Assembly: GCF_003664035.1 (NCBI RefSeq)
Contig: NZ_RCCK01000013.1
Coordinates: forward strand, 372,001-436,000
Direction of reading: 5' to 3'
Origin: Pedobacter alluvionis
GTDB taxonomy: Bacteria > Bacteroidota > Bacteroidia > Sphingobacteriales > Sphingobacteriaceae
DNA: 64,000 bases
Every line of letters begins with the position of its first letter. The first letter of the stretch is position 1. A model generated the notes under the pieces. That model was not told the origin of the DNA and ran no database searches. It saw only the letters and a program-made list of their open reading frames with translations. The position numbers and the translations under genes were made by a program. Shown piece after piece: positions 41,115-49,616 of this stretch.

Positions 41115-43952
41115 TTACTTACTCAAATACATTGATTTATCTTTGTAAAGCTTGCGGAAGTAAGGATCTTCTAAATCTTTGATGAAACGGATGGCCTCAC
41201 CTGTAGATTTCATTTCAGGACCTAATTCTTTCGCTACCTCCGGGAATTTCTCATAAGAGAAAACCGGTTCTTTAATGGCGTAACCTTTAAGTTTACGAAC
41301 GATAGTAAAATCTTTCAGCTTTGCTACGCCTAACATAATTTTAGCCGCGATATTAATATATGGAACATCGTAAGCTTTTGCGATGAATGGAACCGTACGC
41401 GATGCCCTGGGATTCGCCTCGATTACATATACTTTCTCATCTTTAATAGCAAACTGGATGTTCAGTAAACCTCGTACATCTAATGCTTTTGCAATTTTAA
41501 TGGAGTATTCTTCCATTGCTTTAGTTACCGTTTCGGATAAGCTGAATGTAGGTAATACTGCGAAAGAATCTCCTGAGTGGATACCTGCAGGCTCGATGTG
41601 CTCCATCATACCCACAATGTGTACATCATCACCATCAGAAATTGAATCGGATTCTGCTTCTTCTGCCCTATCTAAAAAGTGATCGATCAATACGCGGTTG
41701 CCCGGTAAGTCTCCCAATAATTTTACTACCGCTTTTTCAAGGTCTTCATCGTTAATTACAATGCTCATACCTTGTCCACCCAACACATAACTCGGACGGA
41801 CCAATACCGGATAACCTACCTCATTTGCAACAACAATTGCCTCTTCGGCATTTTCTGCAACACCATATTTTGGATAAGGGATGTTTAATTCTTTCAATAG
41901 GTCAGAGAAACGGCCGCGGTCTTCGGCAATATCCATGTTCTCGAAAGATGTTCCGATAATTTTGATGCCTTTTTCAGTTAATTTTTCTGCCATTTTCAGC
42001 GCGGTTTGACCACCTAACTGAACAATTACACCTTCAGGTTTTTCCAGCTCGATAATTTCACGAACGTGTTCCCAGAAAACAGGCTCGAAGTATAATTTAT
42101 CGGCCATGTTAAAGTCGGTAGATACCGTTTCAGGGTTACAGTTAACCATGATTGCTTCGAAACCCGATTCTTTGGCAGCCAATAAACCGTGTACACATGA
42201 ATAATCGAATTCGATACCCTGGCCAATACGGTTAGGGCCTGAACCCAAGACAATTACTTTTTTCCTGTCTGATGGTTTTGATTCATTCTCTTCTTCGAAA
42301 GTAGAGTAATAATATGGTGTTTTGGCCGGAAACTCAGCAGCGCAGGTATCAACCATTTTATACACCCTGTTTATACCTAAAGCTTTACGGCGGTCGTAAA
42401 CTTCATCTTCCGTAACATTGCCCAACAACCAGGCGATCTGGATATCGGAGAATCCTTTTTGTTTAAGTGTTACAAAGAAATCCTGAGGGATATTGTTTAG
42501 TGAATATCTTTTTAATTCAGTTTCAAGCAATACTAGTTCCTGAATCTGGTTTAAGAACCACTTATCAATTTTGGTAACCTTACGGATAGATTCCAAAGGG
42601 ACACCCATTGTCATGGCGTCTTTTATTAAGAATAAACGGTTCCATGAAGCATGTTCCAGGCCGTCCATGATCTCTTCAATATTGCGTACCTGTCTGCCAT
42701 CTGCACCTAAACCAGCGCGGTTGATCTCTAAACTCTGACAAGCTTTTTGTAGTGCTTCGATAAAGGTACGGCCAATTGCCATTACCTCGCCTACTGATTT
42801 CATCTGCAGGCCAAGCTCTTTGTTAGCACCTTTAAATTTATCGAAGTTCCAACGCGGTACTTTAACAATTACGTAATCTAAAGTAGGTTCGAAATATGCT
42901 GAAGTCGTTTTGGTAATTTGATTTTCAATTTCATCCAGGTTGTAACCAATGGCCAGTTTAGCTGCAATTTTCGCAATCGGATAACCGGTTGCCTTACTAG
43001 CCAAAGCTGATGAACGCGATACACGTGGGTTAATTTCGATAGCGATGATTTCATCGTTTGCCGGGTTAACCGAGAACTGAACATTACAGCCGCCGGCAAA
43101 GTTGCCGATTGCACGCATCATTTTAATCGCCTGGTTACGCATATCCTGGTAACAACGATCAGACAAAGTCATTGCCGGAGCAACAGTGATTGAATCTCCA
43201 GTGTGGATACCCATCGGATCGAAGTTTTCGATCGAACAGATAATGATTACGTTATCATTGCTATCTCTCAACAACTCTAACTCGTATTCTTTCCAGCCTA
43301 AAACAGCTTTCTCTACCAATACTTCGTGTGTTGGCGAAGCTTCTAAGCCGCGTTTTAAAGCAGCATCGAATTCTTCTTTTTTGTGCACAAAACCACCGCC
43401 AGAACCACCTAAAGTATATGAAGGGCGGATTACCAATGGATAACCGATTTCTTGTGCAGCTTCTTTACCTTCTAAAAATGAGTTGGCAATTTTCGATTCA
43501 GCAACTCCTACGCCGATATCAACCATTAACTGGCGGAAAGCTTCGCGGTTTTCTGTTTTTTCGATTGCTGCAACATCTACACCAACCACTTTTACACCGT
43601 ATTTTTCCCAAACACTACGTTCTTCCGCTTCTTTACAGAGGTTTAGCGCGGTTTGGCCTCCCATTGTAGGAAGTACAGCATCAATTCTAGGTAAATCTGC
43701 AGAGTCGATATGCTCTTGTAAAATAACCTCTATTGAATCAACGCTTAACGGACGCAGGTAAACATGGTCGCCGATAACCTTATCCGTCATGATGGTAGCC
43801 GGATTGGAGTTGATAATAGAAACGGTAATCCCTTCTTCTTTTAAAGAAAGCGCCGCTTGCGAACCTGAATAATCAAATTCACAGGCTTGGCCAATAATAA
43901 TTGGTCCAGATCCGATAATCAGTACTGAGCGTATGGAAGTGTCTTTAGGCAT
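41115..43952 (-). CDS. carB: Carbamoyl-phosphate synthase large subunit
   Basis: 945 residues; E. coli CarB has about 1070. Two ATP-grasp halves are visible: LIIGSGPIIIGQACEFDYSG and RPSYTLGGSGGGFV in the first, VLGSGPNRIGQGIEFDYSC and RPSYVLGGQGMSIV in the second, each with the later EINPRVSRSSALASKATGYP or EANPRASRTVPFIAKAYDVP metal/ATP region. The protein stops where the C-terminal MGS-like regulatory domain would begin, so allosteric control by UMP/ornithine through that domain is absent. The short form is common in Bacteroidetes. No carA neighbour is seen. Confidence 0.97.
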   Translation of the reverse strand: MPKDTSIRSVLIIGSGPIIIGQACEFDYSGSQAALSLKEEGITVSIINSNPATIMTDKVIGDHVYLRPLSVDSIEVILQEHIDSADLPRIDAVLPTMGGQTALNLCKEAEERSVWEKYGVKVVGVDVAAIEKTENREAFRQLMVDIGVGVAESKIANSFLEGKEAAQEIGYPLVIRPSYTLGGSGGGFVHKKEEFDAALKRGLEASPTHEVLVEKAVLGWKEYELELLRDSNDNVIIICSIENFDPMGIHTGDSITVAPAMTLSDRCYQDMRNQAIKMMRAIGNFAGGCNVQFSVNPANDEIIAIEINPRVSRSSALASKATGYPIAKIAAKLAIGYNLDEIENQITKTTSAYFEPTLDYVIVKVPRWNFDKFKGANKELGLQMKSVGEVMAIGRTFIEALQKACQSLEINRAGLGADGRQVRNIEEIMDGLEHASWNRLFLIKDAMTMGVPLESIRKVTKIDKWFLNQIQELVLLETELKRYSLNNIPQDFFVTLKQKGFSDIQIAWLLGNVTEDEVYDRRKALGINRVYKMVDTCAAEFPAKTPYYYSTFEEENESKPSDRKKVIVLGSGPNRIGQGIEFDYSCVHGLLAAKESGFEAIMVNCNPETVSTDFNMADKLYFEPVFWEHVREIIELEKPEGVIVQLGGQTALKMAEKLTEKGIKIIGTSFENMDIAEDRGRFSDLLKELNIPYPKYGVAENAEEAIVVANEVGYPVLVRPSYVLGGQGMSIVINDEDLEKAVVKLLGDLPGNRVLIDHFLDRAEEAESDSISDGDDVHIVGMMEHIEPAGIHSGDSFAVLPTFSLSETVTKAMEEYSIKIAKALDVRGLLNIQFAIKDEKVYVIEANPRASRTVPFIAKAYDVPYINIAAKIMLGVAKLKDFTIVRKLKGYAIKEPVFSYEKFPEVAKELGPEMKSTGEAIRFIKDLEDPYFRKLYKDKSMYLSK

Positions 43953-44033
43953 GATAAAGCTTAAACAATAATTAAAATTCTAAAGTGTTGAACCCGAAGG
44001 TGAAGAAGCAAGAAGGTATTATGCTTGTAAGAA

Positions 44034-44069
44034 GAAAAATCCCAACTGTTCTGTCGGGATGCAAAGATA
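44034..44069 (-). promoter_or_regulatory. carB upstream region: -7 element and adjacent hairpin
   Basis: On the minus strand TATCTTTG (44069-44062) fits the -7 consensus. Two bases later begins ATCCCGAC, pairing with GTTGGGAT (44046-44039) over a 6-nt loop, followed by TTTTC. The hairpin therefore sits at or just after the expected transcript start and could be a terminator, a stabilising 5' stem or an operator. Confidence 0.5.
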
Positions 44070-44108
44070 CATCATTAGATATGATTTTAAGGCGTTTTTT
44101 TTAAAATA

Positions 44109-44137
44109 AAAAAGAGCCCTATTTAAGCGCTCTTTTT
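44109..44137 (-). terminator. Terminator of the 44161 gene
   Basis: AAAAAGAGC (44109-44117) pairs with GCTCTTTTT (44129-44137), 11-nt loop; on the minus strand the stem ends in TTTTTTATTTTAA. Lies 24 bp past that gene's stop and may work in both directions. Confidence 0.8.
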
Positions 44138-44160
44138 AGATTTTTCTTTTGAGAAATGAG

Positions 44161-44478
44161 TTACTGTTGTAATTTAATTTCGCCTAAATCTGTAGTAGCG
44201 CTATCTTTTACGGCAACCTTTTCTATTACTGCATCTTTATATGGCGCATTTGCTTTTACCACAACCGTATAAACTCCTTCTTTAAGGTTTGTAAAAGTAA
44301 AAACACCTTGATTAATCTGTGCATTTAGGGTGTCTTTCTCTGCTACAAGCGAAACTGTAGAAGCTGCATCTCCCGGCGTAATTTTTCCGATGATTCCACC
44401 TAATTTAATATGAGTAAAGGCAATTGAGCCTAAAGCAAATACAATAAGAAGAGATAATACAACACACAATTTTTTCAT
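44161..44478 (-). CDS. Small secreted carboxypeptidase-regulatory-like domain protein
   Basis: 105 residues. Signal peptide 1-22 (LCVVLSLLIVFALGSIAFTH). The rest is a beta-sandwich of the CarboxypepD_reg type: GGIIGKITPGDAASTVSLVAEKDT, QGVFTFTNLKEGVYTVVVKA, and a final strand ATTDLGEIKL. Such single domains act in export or surface binding; none is assigned here. The acidic, short format is common in Bacteroidetes. Confidence 0.85.
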   Translation of the reverse strand: MKKLCVVLSLLIVFALGSIAFTHIKLGGIIGKITPGDAASTVSLVAEKDTLNAQINQGVFTFTNLKEGVYTVVVKANAPYKDAVIEKVAVKDSATTDLGEIKLQQ

Positions 44479-44913
44479 GGGATAATGATTTTTTGCTTAA
44501 TGTCTAAAATACATAACAGCGTTTAGTATATATAGTTTTAAATAGTGAACACTATTTTTCTGATTGTACTATAAATTATACATGAGTGTAAAGTGAAAAT
44601 ATTTATTTTTACTACAAATGTTAATTAGTGTTAATACAATTTCGCAAAAGTAGTCCTGTTGGTCAGAATTACGTCACGAAGTTGTGATGATCGAAATATT
44701 GGCAATGATGTTGTAATAAGCAGAACATATATGCGTTTTGTATATACTTTAGACAATGATCTAAAGCTTCCTCCGCGGAGTAGTTACCCGCCATGAGGAT
44801 TTCTTCATAAATAGTTTGTTTGGTTTATTATCCGGTTAGAGGAGCCCTCCTCAGCCGGATTTTTTCTTTTATGGCTTTTTCTTTTACATTTGACCGTATT
44901 CAGAAAACGTATC
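44479..44913. other. Region upstream of the NadR-like gene with hairpins
   Basis: Nothing coding. The first 250 bp are AT-rich and unremarkable; the last part, 44747-44866, holds three hairpins described separately. Confidence 0.6.
44747..44866 (+). ncRNA. Candidate structured RNA/leader upstream of NadR-like gene
   Basis: Three elements in line on the plus strand: hairpin CTTTAGA/TCTAAAG (44747-44753, 44760-44766); 10-bp palindrome CTCCGCGGAG (44771-44780); terminator-like ATCCGG...CCGGAT (44830-44835, 44855-44860) with inner GAGGAG/CTCCTC and a following T6 tract. The last ends 48 bp before the NadR-like start. This is the shape of an attenuated leader or a short independent RNA. No known class is recognised. 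Confidence 0.45.
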
Positions 44914-45444
44914 GTGAATAAGAACATAAAAAAGATTGCTATTGTTGGCCCGGAAAGTACGGGAAAATCTACTATATCTCAGCTGCTGGCTAAATACTAC
45001 AAAGTTTCGTGGGTGCCTGAATATGCCCGCTACTATTGCGAAAACCTGGTTGCCGATTATACGCTACAAGATGAAGTGAACATGTACTACGGCCAGGTAG
45101 CTTTAGAAGACGCAGTTTTGGTGATTACCGAAAGTGATTTTATTATTTGCGATACCACTTTTATTACGGTAAAGATATGGAGCGATGAAGTGCTTGGTGA
45201 AACACCCCAGGTTGTATTGGATGCACTACCGAAGAAGCCATACGACCTTTATCTGTTAATGGATATTGATTTGCCCTGGCAGGACGATCCGCTGCGCGAT
45301 TTTCCAGAGAAACGCGAATATTTTATGCAGGTTTGGCATAAGGAGCTGAAAGCATTGAATGCAAATTATAAAGTAGTTGGCGGTCTGGGTAATGAAAGGC
45401 TGGCGAATGCGATTAAAGCCATTGATGATTTCCTGAAGAGATAA
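44914..45444 (+). CDS. NadR-like ribosylnicotinamide-kinase-type ATPase
   Basis: 176 residues from the GTG at 44914; a TTG at 44890 would add eight residues. The P-loop is IVGPESTGKST, near 8-18, with the aromatic/acidic lid VPEYARYYC and the second phosphate loop FIICDTTFITVKIW. This is the kinase domain found in NadR, without the adenylyltransferase or helix-turn-helix parts. In Bacteroidetes these stand-alone kinases often sit near PnuC/PnuT transporters and may phosphorylate nicotinamide riboside or another vitamin. The neighbouring TPP riboswitch makes a thiamine-related role possible. Confidence 0.82.
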   Translation: MNKNIKKIAIVGPESTGKSTISQLLAKYYKVSWVPEYARYYCENLVADYTLQDEVNMYYGQVALEDAVLVITESDFIICDTTFITVKIWSDEVLGETPQVVLDALPKKPYDLYLLMDIDLPWQDDPLRDFPEKREYFMQVWHKELKALNANYKVVGGLGNERLANAIKAIDDFLKR

Positions 45445-45971
45445 TAAAGGATATTATTTTTTTGGAAAAGTATGGCTTGTGGTTCATGGCGGCCTGTTGT
45501 CCCGCCATACGCTATAGCCCTCATGAAAAATTCGGGGCTGCCGCTACTGTCGGGTTTATTGAACTGGGGTTTGCCTAAAACACGAAACGTTCCTACGGAA
45601 CGAAAAAATAAAACATTTTTTTTCTACCTGGGAGTCGTCCCCATGAGACGGGAGAGGTAAAATAATCACAGGCCGTCCCTTCGGGACGCCTGCCGGGTAG
45701 CCAATTTACAATTGGCGTTTTCATTCCGTAGGAACGTTAGGTGATCATCCGCTAATATTGATGCCAGCTTGGCCACCTAAACCCGATTGGAACGGATGCC
45801 GATTTCCTTCAAATTGGCAGGAGGGAAAGCGGGACTGTAAATCCTATACACGCAGAACCCCCCCATTTTCTAAAATAAAAACCAATAACTTTATAAGTAA
45901 TGCATAAACGGTAGATTTTAATCAATTGGAATTGAAAGTTGCCAGAATCGCACGAATTACCAAATATTTTC
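45445..45971. other. Repeat-rich intergenic region before the second TPP riboswitch
   Basis: No credible gene; the frame at 45472-45660 looks spurious. Short palindromes are frequent: CGTTCCTACGGAACG (45588-45602), CGTCCCTTCGGGACG (45674-45688) and CCAATTTACAATTGG (45701-45715). A repeat of the first, ATTCCGTAGGAACG, lies near 45723. CCCGCCATACGCTATAGCCC and GGGGCTGCCGCTAC near 45496-45546 are of a kind I recall between genes in related genomes. It looks like a mosaic of dispersed elements. Confidence 0.6.
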
Positions 45972-45979
45972 TACATTTG
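45972..45979 (+). promoter_or_regulatory. -7 promoter element before the second TPP riboswitch
   Basis: TACATTTG matches TAnnTTTG, about 7 bp before the aptamer. No clear TTTG at 19 bp upstream. Confidence 0.55.
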
Positions 45980-45985
45980 CAGCAT

Positions 45986-46155
45986 CATTAGGGGTGCCTT
46001 GTTTAAATAACACAAAAACAGGCTGAGATCATACCCATTTTGAGGTAAGAGGTAGAAGGTAAAAAGGTAGAGGGTAATGCCATCAACCTTACAACCCTCC
46101 AGCCATCAACCTCGAATGCACCTGATCCGGGTAATGCCGGCGTAGGGATTGGAGT
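45986..46155 (+). promoter_or_regulatory. TPP riboswitch with a large P3 extension
   Basis: Conserved parts: GGGGTGCC (45991-45998), GGCTGAGATCATACCC (46021-46036), ACCTGATCCGGGTAATGCCGGCGTAGGGA (split at 46120-46134 and 46135-46148). Between the second and third parts lie 83 nt, much more than the few bases in the first riboswitch of this window. The insert begins GAGGT and ends ACCTC, so it can extend P3, and its left side is a heptad-like series of GGTA. It precedes the TonB-dependent receptor gene by about 65 bp. Confidence 0.93.
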
Positions 46156-46174
46156 TATGGAAGTTTAACTGAAA

Positions 46175-46192
46175 TCGGGGAAGCCCCTTTTT
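46175..46192 (+). terminator. Terminator-like expression platform of the second TPP riboswitch
   Basis: GGGG-AAG-CCCC (46177-46187) followed by TTTTT; an alternative pairing ATCGG/CCGAT encloses it. It lies 28 bp before the TTG start at 46221 and could end transcription or hide the start. Confidence 0.55.
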
Positions 46193-46220
46193 CCGATGGG
46201 TTTAACTAAAAACAATAAGA

Positions 46221-48665
46221 TTGAAAAATTTACTTTTTGCAGCCCTTGTTGCAATGTTGCCATTCCTTGCATCGGCACAAATTTCGGTTACTGGTAGAGT
46301 AACAGACCAAAATCAGCAGCCGCTTCCGGGTGCTACGGTTAAATTAAGAAACCAAAAAACGGCAATAGTGAGTGATGCCTCAGGAAATTATGCCATTACA
46401 AACCTCGGTAATGGAAAATACACTATTGTGGTAAGTTATATTGGCTATAAAACAATTGAAAAAACTGTCGAACTTAATCAGAATACCACAGCTGATTTTA
46501 GCCTCTTACCTCAAAATTTCCTGGCTGATGAGGTAATTGTACGTGCAACCCGTGCCACAGATAAATCAGCAACTACTTATAAAAATATCAGCAAGGAAGA
46601 AATCCAGCAGAATAATTTCGGACAGGATCTGCCTTTTATCCTCCAGAATACTCCTGGCGTGGTGGTTAATTCGGACGCCGGTGCTGGTGTGGGTTATACC
46701 GGAATCCGTATACGCGGAAGCGATAACAGCAGGATTAACGTTACCGTTAACGGCATTCCTATCAACGATAGCGAAAGCCAGGGAACTTTTTATGTTAATA
46801 TGCCAGATTTTGCTTCATCAGTAGATAATGTGCAGATTCAGCGTGGCGTAGGTACCTCAACCAATGGTGCAGGTGCATTTGGCGCAAGTTTGAACATCCA
46901 AACTACTGCAAGCGAAACGGAACCTTATGCAGAAGTAAACAGCACTTACGGCAGTTTCAATACCTGGAAAAATACGGTAAAAGTTGGTACGGGTTTAATT
47001 AATAATCGTTTTAGTTTCGACGGACGTTTATCAAGAATCAGTTCTGATGGTTATGTAGATCGCGGATCATCTTTACTAAAATCGTATTTTCTATCTGGTG
47101 CTTACCATGGAGATAAGGATTTATTGCGTGTAAATGTTTTCTCTGGAAATGAAAAAACCTACCAATCGTGGAACGGAATCCCGCAATCACGTTTAGAAAA
47201 TGATGTAGCAGGAATGAACGCTTATATCGATAGAAATGGATTAGGTGCCGAAGATGCGGCAAATCTTTTAAACTCTGGCAGGAGGTATAATAGTTTCCTT
47301 TATAACAACCAAACGGATAATTATACACAGAATCACTATCAGCTAATTTATGCCAGACAGATTTCTGATCAGTTTTCTTTTAATGGCGCCTTACATTATA
47401 CCAAAGGAGAAGGTTATTATGAAGAATACAGGGTACAGGATAGTCTGAAACATTATGGCTTGAACCCAGTTGCTGTTGCTGGTGGTACACCTATCGCCAA
47501 AACAGATCTAATCCGCCGCCGTTGGTTGGATAACGATTTCTATGGTGTTACTTATGCCTTTAACTACGTACCCCAAAAGAATTTAAACTTTACTTTGGGT
47601 GGTGCATACAACGAATATAAGGGCGCTCACTTTGGGCAGGTAATCTGGGCACAATATGCTTCAAACGGAAACATTGACAGGCATTATTATGATAATGATG
47701 GTTTTAAAACCGATTTTAATGTTTATGGCAAAGTAAATTATAGCCCTGTTGAAGATTTGAGTTTATTTGCCGATCTGCAATACCGCCGTGTATATTATGA
47801 TATTGCCGGAACAGAAAATAAGTTAAATACATTGGCCATTAACCAAACCTTAAATTTCTTTAACCCGAAGTTTGGGGCAACGTATTTTATCAATCCACAG
47901 AGCAACTTTTATGCTTCGTTCAGTGTGGCGAATAAAGAACCAAACCGCGATGATTATGCGGATGCAACAGTTGGCATTACCCCTAAACCGGAGCGCTTGA
48001 ACGATGTAGAATTGGGATACCGTTTTAAAGATGACAAATTTAATATAGGTGCCAATGCATATGGTATGTTCTATAAAAACCAATTGGTGGTAACCGGAAA
48101 AATAAACGATGTTGGTGGAAACTTCCGTCAGAATGTGGATAGGAGTTACCGTTTAGGGATAGAGCTTGATGGTTCTTATACCATTAGCAAACAGTTTATT
48201 GTAAATGCCAACGCTGCCTTTAGCCGCAACAAAATCAAAAACTTTACCGAGTATTATGATGATTATGATAATGGTGGACAGGTAGTAAATAATTATAACC
48301 TTACCGACATTTCGTTTTCGCCAAATACGGTCCTTTTCGGAGAGCTTGTTTATAAACCGGTTAACGGTTTTGCGGTGGCTTTGCAAAGTAAATATGTGAG
48401 CAAACAATATCTGGATAACACGCAGAACAACGATAGAACCATTAATGGTTACTGGGTAAGCAATGCACGTTTAGGTTACGATTTTAAATTTGCCGGCGTT
48501 AAAAATATTAACCTGGGTTTGTTAGTCAATAACATATTAGACAAAAAATACGAAAGCAACGGTTATACTTATGGCTACCAATATGGAGGAAGCAGAATAA
48601 CCGAAAACTTTTTTTACCCACAAGCGGGCACCAACTTTTTACTAAGTTTGAATGTGAAATTTTAA
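46221..48665 (+). CDS. TonB-dependent receptor, probably for thiamine or a precursor
   Basis: 814 residues from a TTG. Signal peptide 1-19 (LLFAALVAMLPFLASAQ). A CarboxypepD_reg domain at 20-105 (SVTGRVTDQNQQPLPGATVKL) precedes the plug (about 115-230: LPFILQNTPGVVV, GIRIRGSDNSRINVTVNGIP, NVQIQRGVGTSTNGAGAFG) and a barrel of about 580 residues ending in LSLNVKF. The outer-membrane substrate is not readable from the protein. The TPP riboswitch directly upstream and the thiamine-type genes downstream make thiamine, or a moiety of it, the likely cargo. Confidence 0.93.
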   Translation: MKNLLFAALVAMLPFLASAQISVTGRVTDQNQQPLPGATVKLRNQKTAIVSDASGNYAITNLGNGKYTIVVSYIGYKTIEKTVELNQNTTADFSLLPQNFLADEVIVRATRATDKSATTYKNISKEEIQQNNFGQDLPFILQNTPGVVVNSDAGAGVGYTGIRIRGSDNSRINVTVNGIPINDSESQGTFYVNMPDFASSVDNVQIQRGVGTSTNGAGAFGASLNIQTTASETEPYAEVNSTYGSFNTWKNTVKVGTGLINNRFSFDGRLSRISSDGYVDRGSSLLKSYFLSGAYHGDKDLLRVNVFSGNEKTYQSWNGIPQSRLENDVAGMNAYIDRNGLGAEDAANLLNSGRRYNSFLYNNQTDNYTQNHYQLIYARQISDQFSFNGALHYTKGEGYYEEYRVQDSLKHYGLNPVAVAGGTPIAKTDLIRRRWLDNDFYGVTYAFNYVPQKNLNFTLGGAYNEYKGAHFGQVIWAQYASNGNIDRHYYDNDGFKTDFNVYGKVNYSPVEDLSLFADLQYRRVYYDIAGTENKLNTLAINQTLNFFNPKFGATYFINPQSNFYASFSVANKEPNRDDYADATVGITPKPERLNDVELGYRFKDDKFNIGANAYGMFYKNQLVVTGKINDVGGNFRQNVDRSYRLGIELDGSYTISKQFIVNANAAFSRNKIKNFTEYYDDYDNGGQVVNNYNLTDISFSPNTVLFGELVYKPVNGFAVALQSKYVSKQYLDNTQNNDRTINGYWVSNARLGYDFKFAGVKNINLGLLVNNILDKKYESNGYTYGYQYGGSRITENFFYPQAGTNFLLSLNVKF

Positions 48666-48676
48666 CCTGTCATTCA

Positions 48677-48721
48677 GAGTTGACAACTTTTAGGCAAATC
48701 GCTTATTAAAGTTGTCAACTC
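48677..48721 (+). terminator. Long inverted repeat after the receptor gene
   Basis: GAGTTGACAACTTT (48677-48690) and AAAGTTGTCAACTC (48708-48721) are perfect 14-bp arms with a 17-nt loop, 12 bp past the receptor stop. No T-tract follows, so it may protect the 3' end rather than terminate. Confidence 0.6.
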
Positions 48722-48912
48722 GAATCATTAATCGTTGGCTCACTAAACAAGATCCCATTCAGATGGTCTTTGCGGCATATAGTATGAAACTGAAAAAAAG
48801 GTTAGAGCTAAAATAGGATCATCATTGCAGAATATACTTGCAATGGCGATTTTGTTTATATTGCCCTCCTGATCTTAAAATCGAATCATCTTAAAAATCC
48901 TGTCCACCCAGT

Positions 48913-49557
48913 ATGAAATACATCGAAAAACTTCATTACATCACGCACGATATCCCGCATTTAAGCCACATTGAACAGGTGCAACAGGCCTGCGAGGCGG
49001 GTGCAAAATGGATCCAGTACCGTTGCCTGAGTAAAAGTGACGAAGAACTCTTACAGGATATTAATGCGATAGCCGAAATCTGTGATGACTGGGGCACCAC
49101 CTTAATTGTTACCGATCATGTTCATTTAAATGGAAAGGCCGATATCCAGGGGTTTCATATCGAAGATATGGATGCCGATTTTGTCAAACTGCGCAAACTG
49201 GTTGGAAATGATATTACCCTTGGAGGATCGGCGAATACTGTAGACAATTTAATCAGGCTTGCAAAAGAAGGTGCCGATTATGCTGGTTATGGTCCATTTG
49301 CAATAACAGAAACCAAACCCAACAATTATAACCTCCAGGGCATTGAAGGCTATCAACAAATGGTAAAAGAATTGAAAGCTCAGGCCATCAGTATTCCGGT
49401 GTTGGCTGTAGGTGGGATAAAAACATACGATGTAGAAGCTTTAATGCAAACCGGTATTTATGGCATAGCCGTTTCCGGAGCCATTAATTTTGCCGACGAT
49501 TTTATTGAAACTTATCAGGATTTTTACACAGTTGTTAAAGAAAGCGCTGTTAATTAA
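48913..49557 (+). CDS. Divergent ThiE-like protein (third copy)
   Basis: 214 residues with a full ThiE barrel: WIQYRCLSKSDEELLQDI, TTLIVTDHVHL, GFHIEDMDADFVKLRKL, GGSANTVDNLIRLAKEGADYAGYGPFAITETK, VGGIKTYDVEALMQTGIYGIAVSG. Compared with ThiE, QLR reads QYR, the ND after the second strand reads TD, and GVHLG-Q-D reads GFHIE-M-D, while the GPF-T-TK loop is kept. It may have altered substrate choice, for example a salvage analogue. It lies downstream of the TPP-controlled receptor but behind an inverted repeat. Confidence 0.88.
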   Translation: MKYIEKLHYITHDIPHLSHIEQVQQACEAGAKWIQYRCLSKSDEELLQDINAIAEICDDWGTTLIVTDHVHLNGKADIQGFHIEDMDADFVKLRKLVGNDITLGGSANTVDNLIRLAKEGADYAGYGPFAITETKPNNYNLQGIEGYQQMVKELKAQAISIPVLAVGGIKTYDVEALMQTGIYGIAVSGAINFADDFIETYQDFYTVVKESAVN

Positions 49558-49616
49558 CATTTTATAATTTGAAGCCCGTGAGATAATATTTAGTTTTGGT
49601 TAAAACCGAATAAAAT

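Noticed and set aside
45472..45660. 62-residue frame before the second TPP riboswitch
   Set aside because: It runs through dispersed palindromes and reads as low-quality sequence.
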